A stretch of DNA of 64,000 nucleotides from JAEXNA01 sp037968995 (GCA_037968995.1 JBBKWP010000363.1:1-64000); one strand, 5' to 3'. Positions 18,401 through 27,357 are shown, counted from the stretch's first letter. A program made the numbers and translations. Notes: generated by a model from the letters alone, not told the origin.

Positions 18401-19768
18401 GTGAAAATCCTCATCATTGGCGCGGGTCAACTCGGCTATCATACGGCCGAGAAATTAGCCAAGGAGAACAACGATGTTGTCGTCATTGAACGCGATGAGG
18501 AGCGTGCCCGCTATCTCTTAGAGCATCTCGACGTTCAGGTGGTAACGGGGAGCGGATCCAGCCCAGAGATCTTGAGAGCCGCTGGAGTTGAGGACGCTGA
18601 TTTTCTCGTGGCTGTGACCGATTCCGATGAGGTGAACATGGTCGCTTGTTTGATCGCCGCGGCCCAGGCGAAGACTCCTCGCAAGATCGCGCGCATTCGT
18701 AACCGGGAATTGCTGCGCCATTCTGGGGTTTTGGGCCGAGACTTTCTCAATGTGGATTATGCTATCAACCCGGACAGCGAGGTCGTCAAGGAGATTCAGG
18801 CGCTGTTAAATATTCCGGGCTCGACAGATGTCGCCCATTTTTGCCGCGACCGAGTGTCTGTGGTGGGTTTTCGAATCCCCGAAGGTTCACCGATGATCGG
18901 CCCGTCACTGAGCGAAATGTGGGAAAAAGGAACGTCCAAACAACGTCTGCTGTTGGCGGCTGTGGAACGTAATGGGACGACCATTATACCGCATGGAAGT
19001 GAGACCATTAGGGCCGGAGATATTGTCTTCGTCGTCCACCCCGCGGAGCGCCTCTCGCAGGTCTACCCCCTATTGGGTGTGCAAGCTAAGCCCGTAAAGA
19101 TGGTTATCATTTCTGGAGCGACGCGATTGGGAGTGGATTTGGCACTCAAGTTGCAAGAAGATCGTGAACTCACCGTAAAACTGATCGAGCCTGACCGTTC
19201 GATCTGTCAAGCTTTGGCGGAGAAACTGAGCCGCACCTTGGTCCTATGCGCCGACCCTCACAACGAGGATATGCTCAAAGAAGAGGGCATTGCGTCGTGC
19301 GATGTCTTCGTGGCCTGTGGCGAGAACGACGACACCAACGTGCTGATCAGCTTGTTAGCAGGCGGACTAGGCGCTCATCGAGTCATCACTATGGTCAACC
19401 AGGTCCGTTATGTCGGTTTGGTTCAGTCTGTTGGCGACCACGTGGCGCTCTGTCCTAAATTGGTGGCCGTTTCTCAGATCGTCTCATTTGTGCGTCGGGG
19501 AAAGGTCTTGTCCTTGGCGACTTTCGGGAACGAAGAAGCTGAAGCCATCGAAGTCGTGGCTCAGGAAGGTTCCAAGTTGATTGAGACTCCGTTGATGGAG
19601 CTGAAACTACCCCGAGGAGTGATCGTGGGAGCGATCTTGAGTGACGAGCAGATGGTGATACCCAATGGGAAAACTGTCTTGCGAGCCGGCGATCGTATCG
19701 TCTTCTTTCTGGAGACGGACTCTCGGGTGCAACTCGAAGAGTTCCTCATAGGTACGGAGCGCCTTTAA
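18401..19768 (+). CDS. trkA: Trk potassium uptake system regulatory subunit TrkA
   Basis: 455 residues in the duplicated RCK_N-RCK_C-RCK_N-RCK_C arrangement of full-length TrkA. The first nucleotide-binding domain starts KILIIGAGQLGYHTAEKL with an intact GxGxxG and the ribose-binding acid in VVVIERDEER. The second (VVIISGATRLGVDLAL, about 232) has lost one glycine, as is common in TrkA. It gates the TrkH channel in response to NAD(H)/ATP on the cytoplasmic side. GTG start. trkH follows after three bases. Confidence 0.95.
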   Translation: MKILIIGAGQLGYHTAEKLAKENNDVVVIERDEERARYLLEHLDVQVVTGSGSSPEILRAAGVEDADFLVAVTDSDEVNMVACLIAAAQAKTPRKIARIRNRELLRHSGVLGRDFLNVDYAINPDSEVVKEIQALLNIPGSTDVAHFCRDRVSVVGFRIPEGSPMIGPSLSEMWEKGTSKQRLLLAAVERNGTTIIPHGSETIRAGDIVFVVHPAERLSQVYPLLGVQAKPVKMVIISGATRLGVDLALKLQEDRELTVKLIEPDRSICQALAEKLSRTLVLCADPHNEDMLKEEGIASCDVFVACGENDDTNVLISLLAGGLGAHRVITMVNQVRYVGLVQSVGDHVALCPKLVAVSQIVSFVRRGKVLSLATFGNEEAEAIEVVAQEGSKLIETPLMELKLPRGVIVGAILSDEQMVIPNGKTVLRAGDRIVFFLETDSRVQLEEFLIGTERL

Positions 19769-19771
19769 GCC

Positions 19772-21241
19772 TTGTCCTTGGTGATCCGTCTTCTCGGTTT
19801 TTTGAGCTTGTCGTTAGGCGTGTTCATGATCTTTCCGTTATTGATCGCCCTGTTCGACGGCACTCCCGATCGCGCTCCCATCTCCATGGCTTGCGTGGTA
19901 TGTATCGTCTTAGGCGCGGTTACAGCGGGTACCACACGTCACTTTCGAGGTCATCTCGATATTCGACGAGCTTTTATCGTGGTGACCGTGGGCTGGTTCA
20001 TGGCCGGATTTTTCGGAAGTCTCCCCTACTATTTTTCCACTCTGATGGGAACTCCGGGGGTGGCCCCTCACTTCCCCACATATGCCGACTGCTTTTTCGA
20101 ATCAGTGAGCGGTTTCTCGACCACCGGGTCCACGGTACTTAGCGATATCGAAGCCGTCCCCCGCGGACTGCTGTTCTGGCGCAGTCTCACTCACTGGTTG
20201 GGTGGGATGGGAATTGTGGTGTTGTCCATCGCTATCTTACCCCTGTTGGGCGGCGGCGGCATGAACCTTTTCAAGGCCGAGGCACCGGGCGGGATTCTAC
20301 CGGATAAGTTGGCACCGAGAATCGCCCAGACCGCTCGGTCTATGTGGTGGGTCTACATCATTATGACGGTCGCCGAGACGTTTCTGCTGATGGTGGGAGA
20401 TATGTCACTCTACGACGCCTTGTGTCACACCTTCGGAACCGTTGCTACCGGAGGGTTTTCGACCAAGAACACCTCGGTGGCCTATTTCGACTCGGCCTAT
20501 ATTGACTACGTTATCAGCTTTTTCATGTTCTTGGCGGGGGTCAATTTCTTTCTGCACTATCAAGCGCTCAAGGGCAAGCCTTTGGCCTATCTAAAAGATA
20601 GTGAGTTCAAGTTCTATACGAAAGTGATTTGCGTCGCGATCCTGATCGTCTTCATCGATACCTTCGATAGCTATGGACAAGACTATTTGAGGTCGTTTCG
20701 CGATTCCGTCTTTACCGTCATCTCGATCGTGACAACCACGGGCTACGGAACCGCGGACTTTGAGCATTGGCCATACCTTTCACGATTCTTGCTGATTACT
20801 TTGATGGTGATGGGAGGGTCCGCCGGTTCAACGGCCGGAGGATCAAAATGTTTGCGAGTCCAGATTTTTTTCAAAGCCGGCTACCGGGAGCTGAAGCGAA
20901 TCCTCCATCCTTACGCCGTGATACCCGTTCGCGTCGGTACTCGTGTGATTCCGGACTCCGCCGTGGCCTCGGTTCTGGGTTTTCTCACGTGTGTAACAGC
21001 GCTCTTCTTGGTGGCCAGCGGAGCTCTGGCAGCCCTTGGCATCGGTCTAACAACCTCTTACACCGCGGTAGTGGCGTGTATCTTCAACATCGGTCCGGGA
21101 CTGGGCGACGTCGGACCGACGGACAATTTCGGTCATATGCCGAGCGCGGCGAAATACATTCTTTCGGTCTGCATGATCATGGGTCGCTTGGAAGTGTACA
21201 CGGTCTTGGTGCTGCTGATTCCGGATTTTTACAGGCGCTGA
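19772..21241 (+). CDS. trkH: Trk potassium uptake channel subunit TrkH
   Basis: 489 residues, polytopic inner membrane protein of the SKT family. The four pore loops with their selectivity-filter glycines are visible: SVSGFSTTGSTV, FGTVATGGFSTKN, VTTTGYGTADFE and FNIGPGLGDVGP. Together with TrkA it forms the K+ uptake system. TTG start three bases after the trkA stop, with GTG 19781 as an alternative. It converges on the MFS gene across 40 bases that contain a short hairpin. Confidence 0.95.
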   Translation: MSLVIRLLGFLSLSLGVFMIFPLLIALFDGTPDRAPISMACVVCIVLGAVTAGTTRHFRGHLDIRRAFIVVTVGWFMAGFFGSLPYYFSTLMGTPGVAPHFPTYADCFFESVSGFSTTGSTVLSDIEAVPRGLLFWRSLTHWLGGMGIVVLSIAILPLLGGGGMNLFKAEAPGGILPDKLAPRIAQTARSMWWVYIIMTVAETFLLMVGDMSLYDALCHTFGTVATGGFSTKNTSVAYFDSAYIDYVISFFMFLAGVNFFLHYQALKGKPLAYLKDSEFKFYTKVICVAILIVFIDTFDSYGQDYLRSFRDSVFTVISIVTTTGYGTADFEHWPYLSRFLLITLMVMGGSAGSTAGGSKCLRVQIFFKAGYRELKRILHPYAVIPVRVGTRVIPDSAVASVLGFLTCVTALFLVASGALAALGIGLTTSYTAVVACIFNIGPGLGDVGPTDNFGHMPSAAKYILSVCMIMGRLEVYTVLVLLIPDFYRR

Positions 21242-21255
21242 AGTTGCTCTCCCGT

Positions 21256-21270
21256 CGCGATTAGCTCGCG
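21256..21270. terminator. Small hairpin between convergent trkH and MFS genes
   Basis: CGCGA (21256-21260) and TCGCG (21266-21270) pair around a five-base loop in the 40-base convergent gap. It is a short GC-rich stem followed by CTTTCC on the plus strand, so a weak bidirectional terminator is possible. Confidence 0.35.
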
Positions 21271-21281
21271 CTTTCCACGGA

Positions 21282-22568
21282 CTATCGTTGAGGTTCTGTG
21301 AGGTCGCGGTGCCTTAAGGCATTGAGGCCGAAGGCCAGAACCAAACCGGCGCTCAGCAAGGTCACCGCGACGGCTTGGGCGAGTTCTGGGGCACTCCAGC
21401 CACGATCACCAGCCAGACCTACCAGGTATGACGACGTGGCGGTGGCTAGTGTGAGACCGGTAAACTCTAAACTAAAAACTCGACCTCTCACCTGACTCGG
21501 CAGAGACAGTTGCAGCATCGTGGTACTGAAAACCCAGGATGTCGCGCCACCTAAATGGGCGAGGACGACGCAAAGCATCGCTGCTGTCATCGTCTGGGAT
21601 TGGGAAAGCAGGAAGTAGCCTAGCCCTCCGACCAAAAAGGAAGGGAGCAGAGCCTTCTCCATCTCCTTGAGGCTCGAACCTCCTAGGCGATGGGCGACGA
21701 ACGGTCCGACGGCGGCCCCAAGTCCTCGGCAGGCGTAGAACAGCCCGATACTCAAGGCACCATCTTTGCCGAGCGGAAAGATCTTGTTGCCATAGAGAGT
21801 CAACACTAGAGTCAGACCTCCAGAGAGACACCACAAAAACTTACAGGAGGCCAATAGACCTGCCTTTCTATTGGCCTTGAGATAGCCCAGGGCCTCACCC
21901 CATCCGGCTTTCGTTTGCGACGAAGCCGCGCCAAACGACTCCCGGACTTGGAGGCGGCGGACGAACCAAGCCGAGAGGAGAAAAGAGAGGCTGTTGAGGC
22001 AGAATCCCCATCTCACCCCCAATAGCCCCGTCACCAGGCCTCCGAGTGCGGCGCCAAAAGCTAGCATCGATGACCAAGTCGCACCGGCCACGGCGTTGGC
22101 CGCGACCATTTCTCGAGGGGCTACAAGGTCTGGGAGAATAGCCTTTCTCGCCGGCTCGAACAGGGCTTGGCAGACCACCATCAAGATTGTGAGAAAGTAG
22201 ATGAGGTGGAGATGTCGCGCGTCGGTCACTATCAAGAAACAGAGGGCTAAAGCCGCCCGGGCCAGATCGCAAGCGAACATCAGCGTGCGTCGCGAAAACT
22301 TATCGACTAACGGACCCACCCAAAAACCCGCGAGCGCGGCGGGCAGAAACTGCGCGACGAGGAGCAGGCCCAACGCCTCAGTTCGACCGGTGAGTTTCAA
22401 AACCAAAGTGTAAAGGGCGATGGAGTTGAACCAGTCTCCGCACTGAGACACCACTTGCGCTGCCCAAAGATTACGAAATTGCCGATTCTCGATGAGAACC
22501 TTGAGATAAATGTTGCGCACCCTAAGGAATCGTTTCGGCCGGTTCACCGCGCTACCCTGGGAGGCCAC
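21282..22568 (-). CDS. MFS transporter, EntS/MFS_3-type exporter
   Basis: 428 residues with about 12 hydrophobic segments. The start (FRNLWAAQVVSQCGDWFNSIAL) is characteristic of the MFS_3 group that includes enterobactin exporter EntS and many drug or siderophore exporters, and the loop 2-3 motif reads GPLVDKFSRRTLM. The substrate cannot be told from the sequence and no siderophore gene is nearby. GTG start at 22568. Divergent from the Ser/Thr kinase gene across 142 bases. Confidence 0.88.
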   Translation of the reverse strand: MASQGSAVNRPKRFLRVRNIYLKVLIENRQFRNLWAAQVVSQCGDWFNSIALYTLVLKLTGRTEALGLLLVAQFLPAALAGFWVGPLVDKFSRRTLMFACDLARAALALCFLIVTDARHLHLIYFLTILMVVCQALFEPARKAILPDLVAPREMVAANAVAGATWSSMLAFGAALGGLVTGLLGVRWGFCLNSLSFLLSAWFVRRLQVRESFGAASSQTKAGWGEALGYLKANRKAGLLASCKFLWCLSGGLTLVLTLYGNKIFPLGKDGALSIGLFYACRGLGAAVGPFVAHRLGGSSLKEMEKALLPSFLVGGLGYFLLSQSQTMTAAMLCVVLAHLGGATSWVFSTTMLQLSLPSQVRGRVFSLEFTGLTLATATSSYLVGLAGDRGWSAPELAQAVAVTLLSAGLVLAFGLNALRHRDLTEPQR

Positions 22569-22710
22569 TTTTTCTCAAGATGATAAGAAATCACGCAGGG
22601 GTGCCCTGGAACGCTCATTTCATGAGGCTACGGTCCGATCTCTAGTATATTCGTTGCAGTTTGACTTAATTTTCCAGGTGTGAAACATTAGTACCGGAAG
22701 GCCAATTAAG

Positions 22711-23682
22711 ATGCCTACTTCAGATTCCAGTACACCTGCTTTGCAATCGGGCACGCTCTGTCCAACTCTGGACAGAGCAGTCGTGCTCTGGCTACGGAGC
22801 GTGCGCAATGAACTGGAGGCTCCGCAATCCCCACCCCAGGTACCTGCCGCTCATCCTTTACTCGGCTATCGACTTAATGGGTCTCCGGTCGGCGAACTTT
22901 TGGGAGTAGGTTCCTTCGCAACTGTCTTCGCGCTGAACGACCCTAAGGTCCCTCAGAGTCAATTGGCGGTAAAGATACTCAAACGCTCTGTTCGAGGAAA
23001 GAGTTGGGAGCAAGAGAATGAGTCGTTCCGTCGTGAGATCGACATCGGAATGCGTCTTGAGCATCCATCTATCACTCGGATTCATCGATTTACAGAGAAG
23101 CAGCGGTCTCGATTTGTGGTGTTAGACCGCATCCACGGCCGAACGCTCGCGACCTTTCTGGAAAGCACATTGGCAACAGGTCGATACTGCGACCTTTTCC
23201 ATCCGCTAGCGCTCGCTTTGGACTACGCTCACAGCATGGGTGTAATTCATCGAGATCTCAAACCCGAGAACGTCATGGTCACGCCAGAGGATCTCGTGAA
23301 AATTCTCGATTTTGGCTTGGCTCGCACCCGCGGCGGCAATCATGTAACGCTAACCGGAGAATTCAAAGGCACACCCAGGTACTGCGCACCGGAGCAGATC
23401 CAGGATTGCAAAAAGGTGGGACCAGCGACCGACCAGTTTGCCTTTGGCCTCTTGAGCTTTCAGGCCTTGACGGGGGTCCTCCCCTACCCCGAGTATCCCA
23501 AGGACCCAATGGAAACGCTTTTCTCACGGCTTCGACAACCCGCTCGAAGACTGTGTGATGAACTTCCCCAGGTACATCCTCAAGCCGATGAAGCCATCGC
23601 AAAGATGTTGAGTCGAAACCCGGAGGACCGATTCCCATCGGTTGAGGAGGCGTTCGTCGCCTTTTCCGAGGCATTGACCTAG
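22711..23682 (+). CDS. Serine/threonine protein kinase, soluble
   Basis: 323 residues: a roughly 50-residue leader followed by a complete Hanks-type kinase domain. Glycine loop LLGVGSFATVF, ATP lysine in LAVKILKR, catalytic loop HRDLKPENVM, metal motif DFGLAR, activation segment GTPRYCAPEQ and a C-lobe ending with RNPEDRFPSVEEA. It has no membrane helix and no PASTA, TPR or other sensor part, so any signal must come from a partner. The ATG has GGAAGG about 11 bases upstream. In-frame GTG 22801 could instead be the start, which would turn the hairpins at 22751-22804 into a leader. Confidence 0.9.
   Translation: MPTSDSSTPALQSGTLCPTLDRAVVLWLRSVRNELEAPQSPPQVPAAHPLLGYRLNGSPVGELLGVGSFATVFALNDPKVPQSQLAVKILKRSVRGKSWEQENESFRREIDIGMRLEHPSITRIHRFTEKQRSRFVVLDRIHGRTLATFLESTLATGRYCDLFHPLALALDYAHSMGVIHRDLKPENVMVTPEDLVKILDFGLARTRGGNHVTLTGEFKGTPRYCAPEQIQDCKKVGPATDQFAFGLLSFQALTGVLPYPEYPKDPMETLFSRLRQPARRLCDELPQVHPQADEAIAKMLSRNPEDRFPSVEEAFVAFSEALT
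22751..22804 (+). promoter_or_regulatory. Set of mutually exclusive hairpins at the kinase 5' end
   Basis: Three perfect stems share sequence. Stem A pairs 22755-22764 with 22769-22778 (10 bp, loop ACTC). Stem B pairs 22773-22779 with 22784-22790 (7 bp, loop GTCG). Stem C pairs 22751-22758 with 22797-22804 (8 bp). A excludes both B and C. This is the layout of an attenuator-like switch, although it lies in the annotated coding frame unless translation starts at GTG 22801. Function is inferred from geometry only. Confidence 0.4.
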
Positions 23683-23789
23683 GAGTCAATCGTCTCCCGG
23701 GCTAGGTTCCAACATGACCAGAAGTCTCGATCTCTGATTCTGAGTCATGATGGTGAAGCCGTAACCTAACGGCAACATGTCAATGGTTT

Positions 23790-24050
23790 ACAGGTGACAT
23801 AATCACCTTGCGCCTGAGTAAAATCTCAAATGGTGTGCCAGACTTCGAGAGCTGGTGGGCGCCGTGATAGGTGGCTAGGACACGGCAAGGTGCGCTAAGC
23901 GAGACGATGACCCGAGAGGTTATCGTCCTTCTTAGCGTTACGGGAAAATATGTAACGCAACCCGCAAGGTATGCCTCTAAAGGATACCAGGGAGTCGGTT
24001 CATCTAAAAGGGTCCGACCTATACTCTTGCAGTAGGCCATTGGGCCGCAC
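23790..24050 (+). ncRNA. Highly structured RNA candidate, resembling HEARO/omega RNA
   Basis: The 381-base gap 23683-24063 has no convincing ORF but holds a chain of strong stems: 23792-23797/23803-23808 (6 bp), 23810-23814/23858-23862 enclosing 23838-23841/23852-23855, 23861-23866/23881-23886 (6 bp), 23893-23899/23931-23937 (7 bp) enclosing 23903-23912/23918-23927 (10 bp, one G-U, loop CGAGA), 23938-23941/23952-23955, 23968-23972/23984-23988 with 23974-23976/23981-23983 inside, 23994-23998/24014-24018 and 24018-24021/24033-24036. The order of stems and stretches such as GTGATAGGTGG and AAGGTATGCC resemble, from memory, the HEARO RNAs that guide IscB/IsrB nucleases. No such nuclease is in the window. 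Structure is seen; family is inference. The first 100 bases of the gap show nothing else. Confidence 0.55.
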
Positions 24051-24063
24051 GAGAGGAGGCGCC

Positions 24064-24930
24064 ATGGCCAAAAAGACGGAATTTCAATACTTAGAAGACC
24101 TGTATCGACGCGAGGTTGAGGATGTTTATTACGATGAGGTTCAACTCTCGGAGAGCTTCGGAAGATTTCGCGACAGCGCTGGGAATCCAGTGTTGGGTGA
24201 GTTGTTTGAGCGGCTACGCCGTCAATCGCTGGACGACTCCACTCGCCTTCAAGGGGCACTTTCACCAGGAAAAGTGTCACAACGTGCTGCGTTGACCAGC
24301 CTCCTAAAGGAGGGGCAGCATCGGATCGACTCGATGAAGACCCATCACTTGGTAGATGCCGAACTGATCGCCCTATCTCACAAAATTCTTGCCCTTCAAT
24401 CAGCCGGGCTGCAAACAGCGGAAGTCTATGCTGGACTGCTCCGACGCACGGAAATTCGCGCCTTGCTTTCAGACCTCATAGCGACCAAAAAGAGAGCCTC
24501 TCAGAACCTTTCTGACGTTGCACTCCACCAAGTTCACTGGCGGGCCGACTGGTGGGCTCCCGAACATACCTCGAGTTGGGAAAGAGTGAAGGCGGCTTTC
24601 CGCAAAGACTGGCAACAGACCAAGGCACATGTTGGAGCGGGCACCGCCCTGCCAGAGGAACAGCGCGTAGGAGACACCTTGGCGGAAATGTCAGGGAAGA
24701 CGTCGGCCCCCATCGACTCTTTCGAATCGCAAGAGCCTGCGTTCCGCTACGGATATGGAGCGGCGTACCACTATCGCGACCGGGAATGGGACCCGTCCCT
24801 TGAGAGAGAACTTCAATCGAATTACGGCGGACTCTGGGACCCGGCCAAAGCCAACATTCGCGATGGCTGGAACTACGCTCGCCAGGAGAGTCGATCGATA
24901 TCTCTGGATGGCGTTCACGCACCGAACTAG
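24064..24930 (+). CDS. Ferritin-like DUF892 (YciF-type) stress protein with C-terminal extension
   Basis: 288 residues. The first 160 form a four-helix ferritin-like DUF892 domain (YLEDLYRREVEDVYYDEVQL, then SHKILALQSAGLQTAEVYAG). A linker with WERVKAAFRKDWQQTK follows, and a C-terminal module (FRYGYGAAYHYRDREWD, then WDPAKANIRDGWNYAR) resembles the YGY...W...K..(I/V)R.GW module seen at the end of many small bacterial stress proteins. The frame is open from 23971, but ATG 24064 has GAGGAGG 4 bases upstream and gives the family start. It lies directly downstream of the structured RNA candidate, which may control it. Confidence 0.82.
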   Translation: MAKKTEFQYLEDLYRREVEDVYYDEVQLSESFGRFRDSAGNPVLGELFERLRRQSLDDSTRLQGALSPGKVSQRAALTSLLKEGQHRIDSMKTHHLVDAELIALSHKILALQSAGLQTAEVYAGLLRRTEIRALLSDLIATKKRASQNLSDVALHQVHWRADWWAPEHTSSWERVKAAFRKDWQQTKAHVGAGTALPEEQRVGDTLAEMSGKTSAPIDSFESQEPAFRYGYGAAYHYRDREWDPSLERELQSNYGGLWDPAKANIRDGWNYARQESRSISLDGVHAPN

Positions 24931-24943
24931 GACGAAGTCGGAG

Positions 24944-25954
24944 TCAGGCTTGGAGAGCTGTGATCACGGCAACGTCAACGATATCTGCGGCTTTACATCC
25001 TCTAGACAGATCGTTCGACGGCTTGTCCAATCCTTGAAGGATGGGGCCGATGGCCGAGTATCCGCCCATTCTTTCGGCAATCTTGTATCCGATGTTCCCG
25101 GACTGGAGGTCGGGGAAGATCAAGATGTTCGCCTTCCCCGCCACGCTAGATCCGGGGGCTTTCTTCTGGCCTATTTCGGGGATGAGAGCCGCGTCAAGTT
25201 GCATTTCTCCGTCGACCAAGAGGTCAGGAGCCCGAGCCTTGAGGGTCTCAAGTGCCTTCGTCACCTTGTCTATTGAGGCGTGCTTGGCGCTGCCTTTTGT
25301 GGAGAAGCTCAAGAGAGCGACTCGCGGCTCGACTTGCAGAAACTGTCGACAACTCTTGGCGGTGGTGATCGCGATCTCTACCAACTGTTCGCTGGTCGGG
25401 TCGACCACGACGCCGCAGTCGGCGAACAGTAGGGCTCCGTTTTCTCCGAAAGACGAGCCTGGACGCTCCATGAGGAAGAAAGAACTGACGGTTCTTAGCC
25501 CTTTTTGCAGCCCCAAGCACAGCAGCGCGCCCCGTACGGTGTGGGCGGTGGTGTTCGTGGCGCCCGCCACGGTACCATCAGCGCGACCTAAGCGAACCAT
25601 CATGTTTGCATAGAAGAGCGGATCTTTGAGTTGCTCGACCGCTTGGTCCTTGGAGAGCCCCTTGTGCCGACGAAGGAGAAAGAACTCCTCAATGTATTGC
25701 TCGCGATGCTGGTCATAAGCGGGATCAACAATGGGTATATCACCCCAATCCCAACCTCCGCGGTCGACCCGACGCCCAATAGCCTTGGGGTCACCTACAA
25801 GACCAATTTTGACCAGACCCTGACGATGCAAGATACTGGCCGCTTCGAGCGTCCGATCATCGTCTGATTCCGGCAGGTAGATTCTCTTGGGGTCAGCGGC
25901 GGCGCGGGCACGAAGCTGCTGAATGACGGTGTGGGTTGCGGATGTTTGTGACAT
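24944..25954 (-). CDS. pta: Phosphate acetyltransferase
   Basis: 336 residues from ATG 25954, the usual length for the short single-domain Pta. It exchanges acetyl between CoA and phosphate, linking acetyl-CoA to acetyl phosphate. Signatures: ADGTVAGATNTTAHTVRGAL, FADCGVVVDPTSEQL, LLSFSTKGSAKH, DGEMQLDAA and the end block IFPDLQSGNIGYKIAER plus NDLSRGC. No ackA is adjacent. An upstream GTG (26020) would add 22 residues with no family match. Divergent from the NHL gene, with a palindrome TTGACATGTCAA in between. Confidence 0.92.
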   Translation of the reverse strand: MSQTSATHTVIQQLRARAAADPKRIYLPESDDDRTLEAASILHRQGLVKIGLVGDPKAIGRRVDRGGWDWGDIPIVDPAYDQHREQYIEEFFLLRRHKGLSKDQAVEQLKDPLFYANMMVRLGRADGTVAGATNTTAHTVRGALLCLGLQKGLRTVSSFFLMERPGSSFGENGALLFADCGVVVDPTSEQLVEIAITTAKSCRQFLQVEPRVALLSFSTKGSAKHASIDKVTKALETLKARAPDLLVDGEMQLDAALIPEIGQKKAPGSSVAGKANILIFPDLQSGNIGYKIAERMGGYSAIGPILQGLDKPSNDLSRGCKAADIVDVAVITALQA

Positions 25955-26005
25955 AGCAGAAGCTTTTTGTGGCTTGGACCGTAACTCCTCGCTAACGGGA
26001 AGGTT

Positions 26006-26017
26006 TTGACATGTCAA
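26006..26017. promoter_or_regulatory. 12-bp perfect palindrome between pta and the NHL gene
   Basis: TTGACATGTCAA is a perfect palindrome in the divergent intergenic region and contains a TTGACA -35-like hexamer on both strands. It may be an operator or a bidirectional -35 element. I could not find a well-placed -10 for either strand. Confidence 0.3.
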
Positions 26018-26044
26018 CACCTAAGGATCCGCACCAGATCCTAA

Positions 26045-27337
26045 ATGGGCCGCATCAAGGAGAACCGTGATTTGCGTTTTACCCGCCTAACGAACAGTAA
26101 AATTTTTCAATCGTTCCATCGACATTCCTTGCCGATCTTCTTTCTTGTCGTGCTCTTGTTGGCCGTCGCGGTCTTCGCTCAGGAGAAAGAAGGCGCGAAG
26201 GCGGTGGAGGACGTGACCCCCGTCGCTTCGCCGACCCCAAGTGCCGATTCACCAACCCCTTCCGTCGCTTCGCCTACTCCGGATGTCAATCAGAGCATCG
26301 AAGAGCTTTTCGGTCCTGACACTCCCAAGAAGTCACCTGGGTCCGAGTCCCCGGTCACCGATGAGGGGCCCAAAAATATGGATCCCATTCTCTACATCTG
26401 CGACCGCGGCAACGGCCGTATCGTTATCATGAAGGGGCTCTCAGGAGATCTGTTCACCAGTATCGGTTTGCCGGGCTATGGAATGGGTCGGTTCTTGCGT
26501 CCTGCCCAGCTATGGGTGGACTATGAGGAACGCCTTTACGTCGCGGACAGCGGCAACAATCGAGTCATTCGGATCGATCAAAATAAACAGCCGGGTTGGT
26601 CGGAGGTCGATGGTCTTTCGGAGCCCCAAGGGGTTGCAGTTGATGGGACTGGCGTCTACATCGCCGATACGAAAGCCGACCGTATCGTGGTCTATGACGA
26701 ACTCGTTGACAAGGCCCCCATTCGGGAAGCTTTGACCCATCCTGAGATGAAGCGGCCCACGGAGCTTTGGATCGATGGTCAAGGAGCTCTCTACATCTGT
26801 TGCGGGGAAGACCCTCCGGGCGGGAAGCTTATCAAGACTTGGGTGGAAAAGGAACGACGCAGATGGACCGTTTTTGCAGGCGAGGGCCTGACGGGTTCCC
26901 AATTCCTTCCCTCCTCGGTAGTCACTGTCAAGAACGGAATCAGATTGCTAGACAGTAGTGGTCAGCGGCTTATCTCTATGCAAGACATCGCTGGAACGCG
27001 ACTCAAAGAAGACAGGTTTCGAACGGATCCTCGATGGCGGTTGAGTCGTCCTAAAGGTATGGCGGTGGACCCAACCGGTCGAATGTATATCGCTGATAGC
27101 GGAAACGACCGCATCATAGAACTATCGCCCAATGGGAACGTCGTGGATGAATTTATGATCATCGACAAAGACCCCAGCACCATGCTGTCGAATCCCTCCT
27201 CCATTTTCATCTACAGTCCGGCACCCGGACCTCCACCGAAGGAAGAAAAAGACGATAAGAAGGGTAAAAAAGGCAAGGCCGGCAAGGAGAAAAAGAAGCC
27301 GAAGGGCAGCGATCTCGAGATTGACACCGACTGGTAA
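26045..27337 (+). CDS. Exported NHL-repeat beta-propeller protein
   Basis: 430 residues. A signal peptide or anchor (FFLVVLLLAVAVFAQE, about 31-47) is followed by a Pro/Thr/Ser-rich linker with repeated SPTPS units (about 58-105). NHL-type blades come next, recognised by LYICDRGNGRIVIM, LYVADSGNNRVIRID, VYIADTKADRIVVY, LYICCGED and MYIADSGNDRIIELS. The tail (about 395-430) is a very Lys-rich tract ending DLEIDTDW. Propellers of this kind bind proteins or cell-wall material outside the cytoplasm; no enzymatic residues are evident. Convergent with the Clp-like gene. Confidence 0.85.
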   Translation: MGRIKENRDLRFTRLTNSKIFQSFHRHSLPIFFLVVLLLAVAVFAQEKEGAKAVEDVTPVASPTPSADSPTPSVASPTPDVNQSIEELFGPDTPKKSPGSESPVTDEGPKNMDPILYICDRGNGRIVIMKGLSGDLFTSIGLPGYGMGRFLRPAQLWVDYEERLYVADSGNNRVIRIDQNKQPGWSEVDGLSEPQGVAVDGTGVYIADTKADRIVVYDELVDKAPIREALTHPEMKRPTELWIDGQGALYICCGEDPPGGKLIKTWVEKERRRWTVFAGEGLTGSQFLPSSVVTVKNGIRLLDSSGQRLISMQDIAGTRLKEDRFRTDPRWRLSRPKGMAVDPTGRMYIADSGNDRIIELSPNGNVVDEFMIIDKDPSTMLSNPSSIFIYSPAPGPPPKEEKDDKKGKKGKAGKEKKKPKGSDLEIDTDW

Positions 27338-27357
27338 CGGACTGGCCCAAAACAAGT

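Noticed and set aside
23790..24050. tRNA, tmRNA, RNase P RNA or SRP RNA
   Set aside because: No T-loop GTTCRA stem or CCA end, no tag frame, no GAGGAAAGTCC core and no SRP GGAAG motif are present.
23971..24063. N-terminal extension of the DUF892 protein
   Set aside because: It translates the stems of the structured RNA; ATG 24064 has a strong Shine-Dalgarno and the family start.
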